Below, piece by piece: positions 24,891 to 38,045 of a stretch of DNA of 64,000 bases. The position numbers and the translations under genes are program-made. Below the pieces are notes generated by a model that was not told the origin of the DNA, did not search any database, and saw only the letters and a list, made by a program, of their open reading frames with translations. This DNA is from Hemibagrus wyckioides (taxonomy: Eukaryota > Chordata > Actinopteri > Siluriformes > Bagridae): NCBI RefSeq assembly GCF_019097595.1, contig NC_080731.1:16039071-16103070 (forward strand), in the 5' to 3' direction. Position 1 is the stretch's first letter. The number at the start of each line of letters is the position of its first letter.

Positions 24891-27800
24891 CAAGTGCGTG
24901 AGGACTTTGTGCCGAAATGCATTTAGTGCAGCTGTTGCATGATTGCAGTGGAAGAAACTGTGATTGAATTATAAAGGGTCTCATGCCTCGGTGTAATTTG
25001 TTTAGTCCTGCTTTAATTTGATAAGCTTTATATTCCTTAATGTAATGGATGTGGTGTTTAAGAAAACACTTTTTGTCGTCTTCTCCTCTTTTTTCTTTTT
25101 GTTAACACTGTTTTTCACATCCACTAGCAGAAAGGCTTTTAATTTTACACACACACATTAGAAATCGAGACTACTGTGGTGTTTCATCTTGGTTTAAGGA
25201 TAATAAAAAAAAAGCAAACTCTAGTGTATGGATTGGACCAGGCTGTTCCTTTATTGAGGAAAATAACTGTGATTAATGGAACATCTAATACATTTCACAC
25301 ATCCATAATAAGAGTGTAAATTAAAAATGACCGGCGCTGTACAAGCAGTACAATAAGGGTTGCTGATTTGGCCTCCAGTTTAGGTTCATGATTTGATTTG
25401 CAGTGAAGTCTGCCTTCTTGGCTCTAGGCTAAACTTCTGGATTTTTTCATGATCCTAAACCAATTTATCCAGCTCATTATCAGGTGCCTCTTGAGCGGGA
25501 TCGGCTGTGCTGCTTTTAAGAAAACCTGAAGCTCAGAAGAGTCAGTTAGGAAAAAGTAACTGTACTGTAACTGTTGGCTGCATTGTAGGGTGTTACTATA
25601 GGGCAAACTTCATGCTGAAGTTTCAGTACTTTATTAAGCTCTTGGTTCTCGTCTGGACCATTCATTACGACTGGGTTGGTACTTATAAGAGTACTTCTTG
25701 GTACTTCTTTACATTTTTCCTCTGCATTTGTCTAAGGATCTACATTTTTACAGTCTATGTAGCTATCTATGATATTAGTGAAGCTGTCTTGCTAAGAATT
25801 GACAGGCTTAGCTTAGTTAGCTGCATTGTCTAATTTTAAATTTGCTGTAATAGCTAAAACCTATATATGTTTAACTAGCTAAAAAATTTTTTGGCTTACA
25901 AATGACTTTATGCCATCTGTTTGAACAGCACCTTGGCTTTTATGGACATGACGTTCTCGATGTTGTAATCATAAAACACTGTGTAAACATGAAGAGACTT
26001 GAATACCGTCAGTTTCTCTTTGGTATAAATGCTCGGAGTTTGTGTATAGATATGCTTCCAGTCATTGCAGGTTACACCACAGTTTAGCATGAACTACTAC
26101 TGTGCTAGAGTCAAAACATTTGAAAGTACTAGTTTAGCTTAATAGCACTCCCATTTTTTTTTTTTAGTCAAAATAATACACGGATAGCATTTTCAGTGTG
26201 ATTCCTAAATAAAATTCTTTAGCCAGACTATAAGTAAGTAGCATCAGTTTGCAAGAATAGTTAGGCCTTTTTTTGGTCTTTTTGTTTAGAAACACTGAAG
26301 GGGTCTATAGTAGCATGGATGATGTTTTAGAGTAACGATCTAAAGGTGAGCTTTATTAAGCATCATCAAAAGATCAAAAATAAAGGTACATACAAGGTTC
26401 TGTTGAGGGTAACACCCCTTTGCATCTATTCTGTGAACTTATACTCAGGCCTTGAATTGACTTTTCAATCTAAAAACATCTCAGAGAGTTTCCTTGTACA
26501 GAAGCAACCCAAAATAGCCAAATAATCCTTTTCATTCATTTTAAATGTTTATGAGTAATGCTAACAGGTTCTCGCTTTTCACTAAAAATCTCAGCATGGT
26601 TTAGAGTAAAGATAAATCAAGAACACACTACTGTAAATGCGCCTTTTCACAGGTCCTATTTACAGAACATTTCCAGTCATATTTATGATGTTCTGCAGGG
26701 GCTGGTTTCTCAGAGAGGACCGGACAGTCCCGTCTTGCTAGTTTCATCCAGTTGGGCCTAGACTAAATAATGATGATGTTACGGCTTCACGCTGTCAAGG
26801 CCTTGCTCATCAGATGAGTAAATCATGTTCGAGATTTTCTGTGCACGATGGCTTGTGGAGACCTGTTTTCTCTGATGTTTAATGTCAGTTATTATGTTAT
26901 GACTAAAACGGTATTCTTGACAGTTCAGACCTGATGTGGGAAATAATTTGGAATACTATCAAACATTGAAAGTTTAGATACCAGGGGTGTAACTATACTG
27001 AATTTAATACTATTCTCTGAATATTTTGAAGAAAGTTGAGAACTCAATTTCTAAATCACAAAGCAAAACAATCTACGTTTTTAAACCAAAAATCGCTATA
27101 AACATATTGTAAACAAAATGTATTACAGGTTCATCTCTTAAAGATATATATATAAAAATATATATATAAGATATATATATAAAGACATTTTTAATATTAC
27201 ATTATAGAGCTCCAAATACGGTTAAAATGACAGGGGCTCATATAAAATTTTCCAAAGAGCACTTTTGAACCTTTATATTGGTCACAAGTTCAGATTATTT
27301 AACGTTATCTCGCAGATGCTCTGTTAATGAATGTGGTCATGTGACCAGCATGCTGTGTAAATATTTTAACTCCTAAGGTTCACACAGATTGGGATTTCTG
27401 ACATGTTTATTTCTTTTATACCACAAGTTAACAGATTTTAAATTTTTTTACAAGATTACAGTGCTTTACTAGTTAAATAAAATGCACTTTTTATCAATTT
27501 ATAGTTACATTTACAGAATTTTTACTGGTACAAAGTACCGACTTTGTACAATTACACACAATTACACACCTACCTGTTGAATTCATTTCGAAGATGTGAG
27601 ATGTTAAATTTTCCATCAGGCATATTAACATGAACCTCTGATAAATTACTGCCAGAGCTGCTATTACCATCCAGAATCAACAGATCTCTGGTTGAAAATG
27701 TTTTATTCATTATTTTTGATCTTGTAGGTAAAAAAGTCCAGAACTAGTCCAGAAGGCTGTGAATGGTTTGTTGACTCATGGCGGTCAGACATAACAGACT

Positions 27801-28060
27801 TTTCTGTCGAATCTAGCATATACTGACCCTGTCCCCTGAAATGAAGTTCTTTTTAAAAAACACTCTGTGACTGAAAATCTGCTGATGCTCACTTTCATCC
27901 ATCTCTCTCAGAAAAGCACCTGACTGGACAGAGATGATAGCGCTGTGTTTTTCCTTCCTTCCATCTTTTACCCTCTGCATCCATCAGCGTCTATACGCTG
28001 TGTTGCGCAACACTGGTCTCCTGAGAGTAGGATGCTGTGTGTGCAAGAATGTGTGTCTGT

Positions 28061-28097
<37 letters not shown>

Positions 28098-28527
28098 CAG
28101 TTAAAAAGCAAAGTTTCCCTGTACTCTGTGTGTGTGTATGTCAGGAGATGTGTAGTCTGCTCAGAGCATCGCCATTGGACAGGATTGTTCTGTTAATCCT
28201 GAGTCACGAGTTCTTGTTTTACTGTATCCTGTGAGTCTGTGTTCCAACAGCAGTCTAATCTGAATATCCATCAACATGTTTAATACTTCATGACACACAC
28301 ACACACACACCACATACACTCTCCTGTTAAAAGTTACTATTAGTTAAATATCTCCATAATACAAACACTGTCTACTCAAATAATATCATTTCGGTGAGAT
28401 GAGAGGATGGATAGAACTTCCTAAAAATAATGATGTAATTGTTTGTTACTTTTAGTCTGTAATAATTAGGGCTGTCAATCGATTAAAATATTTAATCGCA
28501 ATTAATCGCATGATTGTCATGAGTTAA

Positions 28528-28571
<44 letters not shown>

Positions 28572-30990
28572 CTGCCTGTTTTCCGTCTTTGTTTATCCGC
28601 CGGTTCTACTTCTTTGCTGGTTCCTGTGAGCGCCGCAGCACACTTACTCATCCAAAATGCTCTCCTTGCTTCAGACACGTCATGACGTTTATCCCAAACC
28701 AATACGAAACGAGATCCCACCCCTCCCGTCACCCGTCGTTTGTCTGTATATGTATTTGGAGCCATGCGCGATAAAATAATTGTCGACGTTAATGAATTAA
28801 TGAGTTAACGCAATAATAACGTGTTAACTTCCCCAGCCCTAGTAATAATGCATTTATCTATGCATTTGTCACCATACTCCAGAACAGTACATTAGCTCCC
28901 ACAATACATTAGGTTTCTGGGTAACCAAAACATGCAGCAAATACTAATATATTTATTATTATTATTTATTATTTTTCCACTGTATATGACACATAATATC
29001 AGCACTCTGGACTGTTGGACAATCGTATTTTTCTAGTTACCTTAATACGAACAAGTTTATTTATGTATAATATCATCATGTGCATTTATTTGAATTATTT
29101 TAAGTTGTATAAGCTTTATAAAAAGGCAGTGTAGGCTAGTGTTTTAACACTATATTCAGCTCTTGGTGAATTATGGCACATTGCCAGAGCAGGTTAGTAG
29201 TTAGTAAGTAAATTCTGCCCTAATATCTATATACATACAGTAAGACTGTATGAAATTGTATGGAAGTAATGAAACTTTGTTCATTTTCTAATAATAGCAG
29301 ACTTTATTGATTTTATACCATAGCAATTAACAATTAAAGACCAACACATCATACATTTTATCTCTGTATAGTAATATTTAACGTTGTAAAACATCCAAGA
29401 AACACGTTACAATTCTGTGCCATTTTATGGTATAATAGGTGTGAGTAGTGTGTTCAATTCCAACAAGAAGAAGTGCACTTAAAGTACTTACTTTATGTAG
29501 CACAGGAGGGGCGGGGCTACCAGAAAATTCAATATGGCCAATGATTCTTCTTACAATTTTTACAAACGTCTTTTAATTAGGTTATGTTGTGCAACTTTTT
29601 AAAAAAATTTGTGTTCTGTGCATTTGACATAATGTGCCATTGTCTGTGTAGCCGGAGCTTCAGACAGACAGCAGAAGGTCTGGACTCCATATCAGATTTT
29701 ATTGGCCAAGGATCGCAAAAGAAGGCATTTGACTGACATGTAAAGCAACTGATCTCAGTCCTTTTTGTTCAGCGTCGTGTCTAGGGGCTTGAGTCGATGT
29801 ACAGAAACAGACCGTCGTGCAAATTAATGAGACTGTACTGTAAATTTTACATCATTTGGAAAATCCAGTGTTTACCTGATCCTCATAAGCGCTCATTGTC
29901 AGAGTTATAAACATGGCGACTTCCCTTCTAAATGAGTGAAGTAGAGCATCATGACGGCTTTGTTTCCAGGCAGATCGTTAAAAAATTCACGACATATACG
30001 TCTAGAAATCCTGTATTAAACCTGATGACTTCAAATCTCCTGAAGTGTTTCCAATTTCTTGTTGCGTATGTCTCAGATGTTCATCCAGCGGAAAAATGCC
30101 TTTAAATGGCGTACACAATGGCTTAGATAATACAACCCTTCTAACAGTCATACACTAAATGCCGGAGTACAGTGTATAGTGTTGGTGTGTAGTGTGTTCC
30201 TGTAATCCCTTACATTATAATAGATATGAATAGACTATTTTCTTTTTTTTTGAAGGTAATAAGGCAATAAGTGCTGTTGATGTTGCTGTTGAAAACACAC
30301 CTATCATAGACTGGAGACTCCTTCCAAAAAAAAATAAAAAATTCTCTCACTATATCAGTGATTATATTATCAAACTCCCTGTCTAAGGTGTTACTATTAG
30401 TTTAGTTAGTACAAGATTAGTAGAATAATATAAATAATTTTAATTCCGTCAACACACTAAATCTGAAATGTGAAATATGTGTAATATATAACATATTTGG
30501 TGAAGTCATGTGTAATAATAATTATAATTATAATTTGGTGCGTTGTTTTGTAGAGTAGCACATGGTTTGGAATGAAACCTCAGTAAACCATGAATGTTAT
30601 GATACCTGATAGATGAACCGACTCATGATGTGTGCTCGAGCTTGTGTTCTCTCGATTCGATGATCCTGTCAGAACTCGTGCATTGTGCACCTGCCCTAAG
30701 GTTATAACAAGCTAGGAACGATCATACTGAGCCGGAGCGCCAAAAAAATCTTGCTTACATAGCAGTAAGAACTAAAATGCAGGTCATTAAGCGGCGGTCA
30801 CAGCAGCAATGTGGAAATACATTTCCCATCTCTGTTAATAGTGATGAGAGACATGTTCGATTAGAATCCTGATGTGTTTCTAATCATAATAGAAGACATT
30901 TTTAGACATATTTAGTACACACTTTTATATATTTATGAAGTTCGCTTCACATTGAAGTGGCCAAATAAGCGTTCACTGCATTATGGAGAA

Positions 30991-31030
<40 letters not shown>

Positions 31031-34000
31031 ACCTGAACATTTCAACTCTTGTCTCCGAGGCATGCTAGGGATTTGACTACCTGAGACTTTATTTCCAAGT
31101 GGTGTAAAAAGCTAGAAATGTTCCTTTCTGAGTTTGTTTCCAGTCTCTTATTTCTTGTAGTCCTCAATGTCTCTCTTATAGGATAACTCTTAAATCCCCC
31201 TCAGGATACATTTTCCTGTACATAATAGAAGGAATAAAACACTTCAGTGTTGGCATATTTATAGCATCTTTCATTCTGCTTATCAAAAAAACAGTTTTCC
31301 AACATTTACAATTCTTTTAATAATTCAAGAAAAACTTATATTATAGCAGCTGCAGTTTGGTCCATAAGTAGTCACCCAGTTTTCATCATTTTGCCTCTGC
31401 ATCGCCACAGCAATGGACTTGGAATCAAGGTGTGATTGAAGTCTAGACTTTCAGCTTTATTTCAAGGAGTTTAACAAAACTACAGCCAATTTTTTTTGCA
31501 TAGTCTTTTCTGTTTTCACAGATTTAGCATCGTGGCTGCGTGAGCAATGACAAATTAAGGTGTCTTGATTAAGTCTTGAATTTACATTTGGTAGCTGTTC
31601 AATGGGACTCTACCTATGTGAGAGAAATAGGTGTCGATGTAAGTGAAGAAGGCTATCATTAGGATGAAAAAACAAAACGGACCTGTCAGACAGATAGCAG
31701 AGACTTTTGGAGTGGCCAAATCCGAAGGAATCCTCTTACGAGTCCATCAATGCTAAAAGGCCTGGAAGGCTAGAGAAGACCACTAAAGTGGTGTTTTCTT
31801 GGTTAAGTGAAATCCCTCCACAACATCTTAACCAGGTCAAGAATGCTGTCAAGGAGGTAGGGGTATCATTGTCAAAGTCTACAATCAAGAGATGGAATGT
31901 AAATATTGAGGGTTTAGCTCAAGATGCAAAATAAAAATGGTCACATTCAAGATAGGCAAGGCCAGATTAGACTTCGGGAAAAAAATAACACACCCATTTC
32001 TAGAAGATTCAATGGAAAGATGAAACCAGGCAGAATAAGAAAGGCTCATGATCTAAATCAGGCTCTATCATCTGTCAGACATGGTGGAGGCAGTGTTATA
32101 GCATGGGCATGTATGACCTCCTATGGAGCTGAGTTACTGTTGTTTATTGATGAAGTGAATGCTGATAGAAGGAGCAGGATGAAATCTGATGTGTATAGAG
32201 CTGCTGCAATTTCTGCTCAGCTTGAGATGGTAAAACATATGCAATGATGCAAAACATATAATGAAAGCAACCCAAGGGCTTTTTAAGGCTGTTCTTAAAT
32301 GTTCTTAAAAGTCAGTCACCTGACCTCAACCCAACTGAGCATGCTTTTCACTTCCTGAAGACAAAATTTGAAGGCAGAAAGACTCATAAACAAGCAGCAA
32401 CTGAAGGCAGCTGTATTGAAAACATCTCAAGGGAGGAAACTTGGTGATGCATTTGGTGATGATTCATGGGTTCTAGATTTCTAGGCAGATTTTGAATTAA
32501 ATGAGTTGTAGCCAAGAATTAAAAATAAGTCTTATATCTGTAATTATGTCAGTTTGTCCAGTTATTTTTGGGCCTGTAAAAATGGAGGGATGATGTTAAA
32601 ATGGGTTAATGCAGTATTTTTGCCGAACTTCTTGAATTAAAGCTGAATGTCTACGTAACAGATTCATTTTCAATCCATTGAGGTGATGTAGATGGTCAAA
32701 AATACAAAAATTGCATCACTGTCTGAATACTTAGGGACCAGACTAAATAAATGTTTATTCTCTCATCTTTTCCTCCGTCTCTCCCTCCACTTCAGTGATT
32801 TTTGCCTTTCTGTTTCTTTTTTAGCTCTGCTTTCCTTCAGTGCAGTCTTATCACCTTTAAGATATCTGTGTGTGTGTGTGTGTGTGTTCCTTTCTGCTGA
32901 CAGGCAAATAAGTGAACCTTTCTTTCACGTATCATTTGTCTTACTCATGCAGTCTGGGAATCTCCTCCCCTGTCTTTGTGTCTTAATGAGATTTAGCGGC
33001 ACCTGTAGTCTGGACACTAGAAGAAGGCAGCGAGCCAGGCGTCTCGTGTCCTCTGCGGCTGAGAAGATCACTAAAGAACTGTTTCTGTTGGCTGGTGTAT
33101 TTATTTATTTTTACTTCGTATTCAGGAAGTGAGCTCAGAAGAGCGATTTTTTTTTTTAAACACAGGACAATGTTCTTGTCACAGTGCGTGCTACAGTAGA
33201 TCCAAGAAGTCTCTGTATTTGGACGTCTCACTTGGAAAGACTCGGAGAACACTATTGGATTTTCTTTACACTGCCAGATCAGCACTTAGTGGTGTGTGTG
33301 AGACAAGACACCACACACACATTCAGCCCACCTCAGGCTTTGGGGTGGAGATTCCACCAGTCAGTCAGGCTGAGGACAGCAAAGCAGCTTTATCTTCCTG
33401 TACTGCTATCAGGAGAGAGACAGAGCGAAGAGAGAGCGAGAGAGAGAGAGGGAGGGGTGACAACACATTCCCAGCCTATAAGGAACTTGCTCAAGCAGGA
33501 ACACATTCATTCTGCCGGGATCCACTCATATACACACACACGCTCAGTCTCTGCTTCTGAAGCTCTTGTCCGTCTCTCGCCGTGTTGTGCGCTGGGTGTT
33601 TGGAGCTGCGGCGTCCCAGCAGGATGCACCTGGCGCTGCACTTGCACCGGCGGGTCACGCTCACCACCATGCTGCCGTACTTCGTGGAGAACGCCGTGCT
33701 CACGCAGCATGAGATCTACCGCATGTGAGTTGTTAGAGGACTGCGCTCATTATTTTATACAAATTGTGTGTTACAGTGACACTTTAATGTATGGCATATG
33801 CTGTCTGGAGGCTTGTAAATCTCAATGAGGTTTCTGAAGAGCTATGGCAGTTTTCTACAAGATGCTGGAACTAGTCAGATTCCTAATTGAAAAGAATCAC
33901 TGATGCAGTTCTGTTCTTAATACTGATTGATAGCATATGTTTTGTTTGTGAAGCAGACAGAATTTCCAGGCAAGAGCTTTGTACGTGAGAGAATTCAGGC

Positions 34001-35759
34001 ACTATCCTGGGAGCGCTGGGTGAGAGGCAGGAGTAAGCCCTGGGGTGGGATGTGAAGTCATTGAAAAGCACCATGCACACACTCGCACATTCATACACGT
34101 CTTCATACCCAGGGGCAATTTAGCATAGGCAGTTCATCTATCAGTGTGTTTCTTTGGTCGGTGGGATGAAACTGGAGAACATGGAAGAAATGAGAAACTC
34201 ACCTGCAGACCTGAAAAAACCTGGAGCTCTGTGTGAGTATGAAGTATGTTGTCATGGCTGTGATTGGTCACTCAAACAATATGCTTTGTTCTGGAAACAG
34301 AACTTGATTTATTTACAATTGATTACACTACAATTGAGTTCGAAGCTAAGCTGCCATTATTTTTATTTATGCGCCTTTAGATTTGTTTGAAGCATTGGAA
34401 GTTTAATATTTTCTTTAATACTTCAGTTTGTGTTTATTTACCTTTGTATAAGAACGCAAGAACTGACAAATACAGTAGCCTGATTCGTCTTTGCCATTTT
34501 GGGAATTTTCATATGAGATCAAGGTCCAGGAGAAAGAGGATTGGTTGAGAACAAGCAGTCATAACCGTGGATGTGTAAACCTTATCCCCGCCCACAAATT
34601 CTCAAAAATGGGATTATAAGAAAAGGAGGCGTGTCTGGCGTGTATGTCACTCTGCCTGCTCACGTGTATACTTATGCGCACATACTCTTGGCTCACATTT
34701 CACAACTTTTTAACAAGCATGAAAATAACAGAGACGGCTAATTCAATGACGAGACAATTGCATATTTTGAAATTGTTTTGCACCTTATTTCCAGTATTTG
34801 ATTTGCTGGTACAAATATACAGAACAAATAGCATTTCTGCAGTACTATAGCTCTGTCCGTTGGCTCAGTTTAGCAGCTCTCAAGTAAAAAATAAATTAAA
34901 AATAATGCAGAATCTCAAAATTCCTGTCACGTTTGGTGCAGCAGAGTTGATTCAGTCGAAACACATTGGATTTCACTTGGAAGTGGACTGAGATCAGCTT
35001 GCTGAGACGTTCTCTCCAACCAGTTTAATGCGAATTGCTGTGTTTGGACTCGCTTAAAGAACCACACTGAGGAGGTAAAAGCAACAGGATTCTATTCAGA
35101 TGAACTCTTTCAGCAGCATCTTTTAATTCCTGAATTGCTAAACGACATGATGGTAACCCTGCGTCATTCCATGCATCTTTCTAACAGAATCTGCGGAAGG
35201 GTTGGACGGAATCAAGTGCACGGTCATGTAATTGTAAAAAACTACTTGCACGTCAACACTACAAACACACGTTTGAAATCTCTCTGAGGAGAAAGTTTTT
35301 GACCCGAGGCGTGCTTTGTGAGCGAGCCGCATTGAGAATGAGGGCATTGTAGGACAAAGGCTGGGCATTTACCACTTCAGAAAGCTTTCATTGTGAGAAT
35401 ACTTTGGTGCTGTTTTAATAGCAGTGATGCTTTCAGTGGCTTCAGTCCTGCTGATTGTGAGGTCTGATTCGAGTGGGGTCAGATGGTCAGACTATTGGGG
35501 CCAGGACGTCTGCTGGTTGATGGATATGGGTGTGGATCATCCAAAAAAAAGTTCCTGTTATCAGATACATAATGGAAGCAACCAGGCCTTGAGAAAGCAC
35601 GAGGTAGTTAGAAAGTCTATACTGGGGCCTTAACAAAGTGCTCAAATGTTCTTCAGATTAAATTGTACTTAAATGTAAATGTAAATAACTTTTAAATTAA
35701 ATATTAGCAAATGATCAGAGATCTGATCAAATTCTCATAATAATAATAACAACAACAAC

Positions 35760-35796
<37 letters not shown>

Positions 35797-37997
35797 GTAT
35801 GGAATACATACAAAAATTTTTTGTTGCACCTAAAGCAAAGCACTCGGCGTGTTTGAGGCTCATGATCATGAGTGCAGCTGTGCTTTAGCACTTCTACTGA
35901 TCTTCCTAACATGTCTCTCTAACTGACACTCCACCTGCAGTTTTACAGTACCTGTAAAAGCTTTTCAATGTGTGCCACTGAGTACACACACACACACACA
36001 CACACACGCTTGATGTTCTCGTTTTTCGTGATAGCGAGCGTATTTTTAGCTCGCTGTAGATCACGGTGCGTGTGATAGCAGCCTCCTGTGATGACGCGTA
36101 CACTTTTTTCCCTTGAAGTGAATGTCCCCTTTATGTGCTCTAGTTGTTTTCAAACTGAACACAGTAAACTAATAATGCCAGAGTGGGGGTAAAAAAGCAG
36201 TCATTCTTATATCTGTGGCTTGAACTGAACCTCAGAAGAACCTCGGTAGTGTTGTGCCGATCCCCAGTGAGGTTCAGATGCAGGATGTAACCCAAACAAG
36301 CTGTGTGTTTTGAATCTGGGTTTTTTTTGTGTTGTTAAAGTGACACAGAGATGCAAAGCTACAATATTTCTATAGAATAAATACTGTGTTTGCAAAATGT
36401 TGTAAACTGTTTAGGTATTTTAGTCCCCCATTTTAGTCTCCAGTTTGGTGTCAGCCAGTGACATCTACTAAACAGAGCTTTCTTGGAGAACTGCTGCATC
36501 AAATACTGCACCACAGGGTAGTGTAACATACACAGAGGAAAGTGCTATCTGCCCTCTTTCTCATACATTAGCTTACAGACCCCAACAATTGGCCAGTGTG
36601 GCTGTGATCCCTCCCACCCCAAGAGCACGGACAGTTTCAGTCTCAGCTGCTGGATATGGATAGCTCTTTATAATATCTCTTTGCTGCTATGTCGTTTATG
36701 CCATTATTTACCTGTTTAAACAAGCAAATGTCTCATTTTTTCTCTGTAGTTAACGACCATGTTTCTGACCAATTAATTTTCACCAGGACCTTTTTTGCTC
36801 TGTCCCTTCTACAAGGCAGTTTTGTTGTGTTTAGTCTGCAACGTGAAACTGAACCAAACCAATTCATTTCTCATCAGTTTTGGACTGCAGATGCCTTTGA
36901 CTGGTGCGTTTCCAATTATTTATGGTGAAATGAACTGAACTTCCATCAGAACACTTGGGAGTTCATGTAAAATGAATGTGACCTGGCACTTGCCTTGCAG
37001 CAGAATGACTGTGCAGTATCATCCACAGAACCCGGACTGAGCACCCAAATGTGACCGTATGGAAAACTACAGCAGGTTCTTATCCTGTGTATCCACTGAT
37101 GGCTGATTGTGATATTCGACGTTAAACAAAATCTAATACCTATCAATAGCTTGTCAGTGAAATACAGAGAGAAGGAGGAGGAGCTTCTTCCCACTGGACA
37201 TTCGGGCCTTCAACCAGGACGACCTGGACTTTTACTGGTCTCCATTAACACAGTCACTACCTCAACTGGAGTTTCATAATAGTCATACTGATCTGAATTC
37301 ATGTATTATATTTTTAGATTTCCTCTATATACCCCCCCATTGTATAGTTCAGTTCTATTTGTATTGTAATTTCATGCTCATGGTGTTTTCACACTTAGTT
37401 TGTTTGAGCACAAATCCAAATGATCTCCAACCCACAAACGAACATCAATTCAGCAAGTCTTACTTTCTTTTTTATCTTCCTTCTCTATCCCTGTCTCTCA
37501 GTAAATCACAATTTACAACCAAATTTGACATTTTGAAACAATTTATTTGGTGCAGTAATACTAAATTAATGAGCTCACTGGTGTGTGTGTGTCTTTAAAG
37601 AATGATTTCCAGCTTTGAACCTTTCTCAGCCAATCAGAATCAAGAACTGGAACTATCCATTATATATTGTTCATTCGTCATTGTTTGCCCAAAACGTTTA
37701 GAAATTCCTGCAGTACAGGGCACTATAGTTAATAAATGTGGAATTTTTTAATTGTGCAAGTTTCGTATTTGACCACCCACATGAAAGTTAGAACCTCCCA
37801 CTGTCGCACTGAGAAAACGAAACGTCCGGTTAGTGTTTAGTCCTGTAATAGAATTTCGAATGTCATCATCGTGATTGGAAAAACAACAGCATCCATCACT
37901 TACACAACACAAAACAACGCTTTCGGTCTCGATACAAAACTGTTAACATAATTACACCCTTGGGTGTGAGTGCAGTCTGTTCGGCTTGTCCTTTTCT

Positions 37998-38045
<48 letters not shown>

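Noticed and set aside
24719..24984. Open frames with Cys-Val or His-Thr runs
   Set aside because: They are translations of a (GT)n microsatellite, open on both strands because the repeat has no stops. The same applies near 9984-10238, 27945-28196, 45781-46045, 48047-48306 and 58058-58432.
28517..28765. Frame with an Arg-Glu run
   Set aside because: It is the reverse translation of the (CT)n tract inside the hAT-like MITE. The frames at 37952-38161 have the same cause.
33184..33828. 214-codon frame over the candidate exon 1b
   Set aside because: It is in a different frame from exon 1b, has no domain, and probably reflects the GC-rich island.
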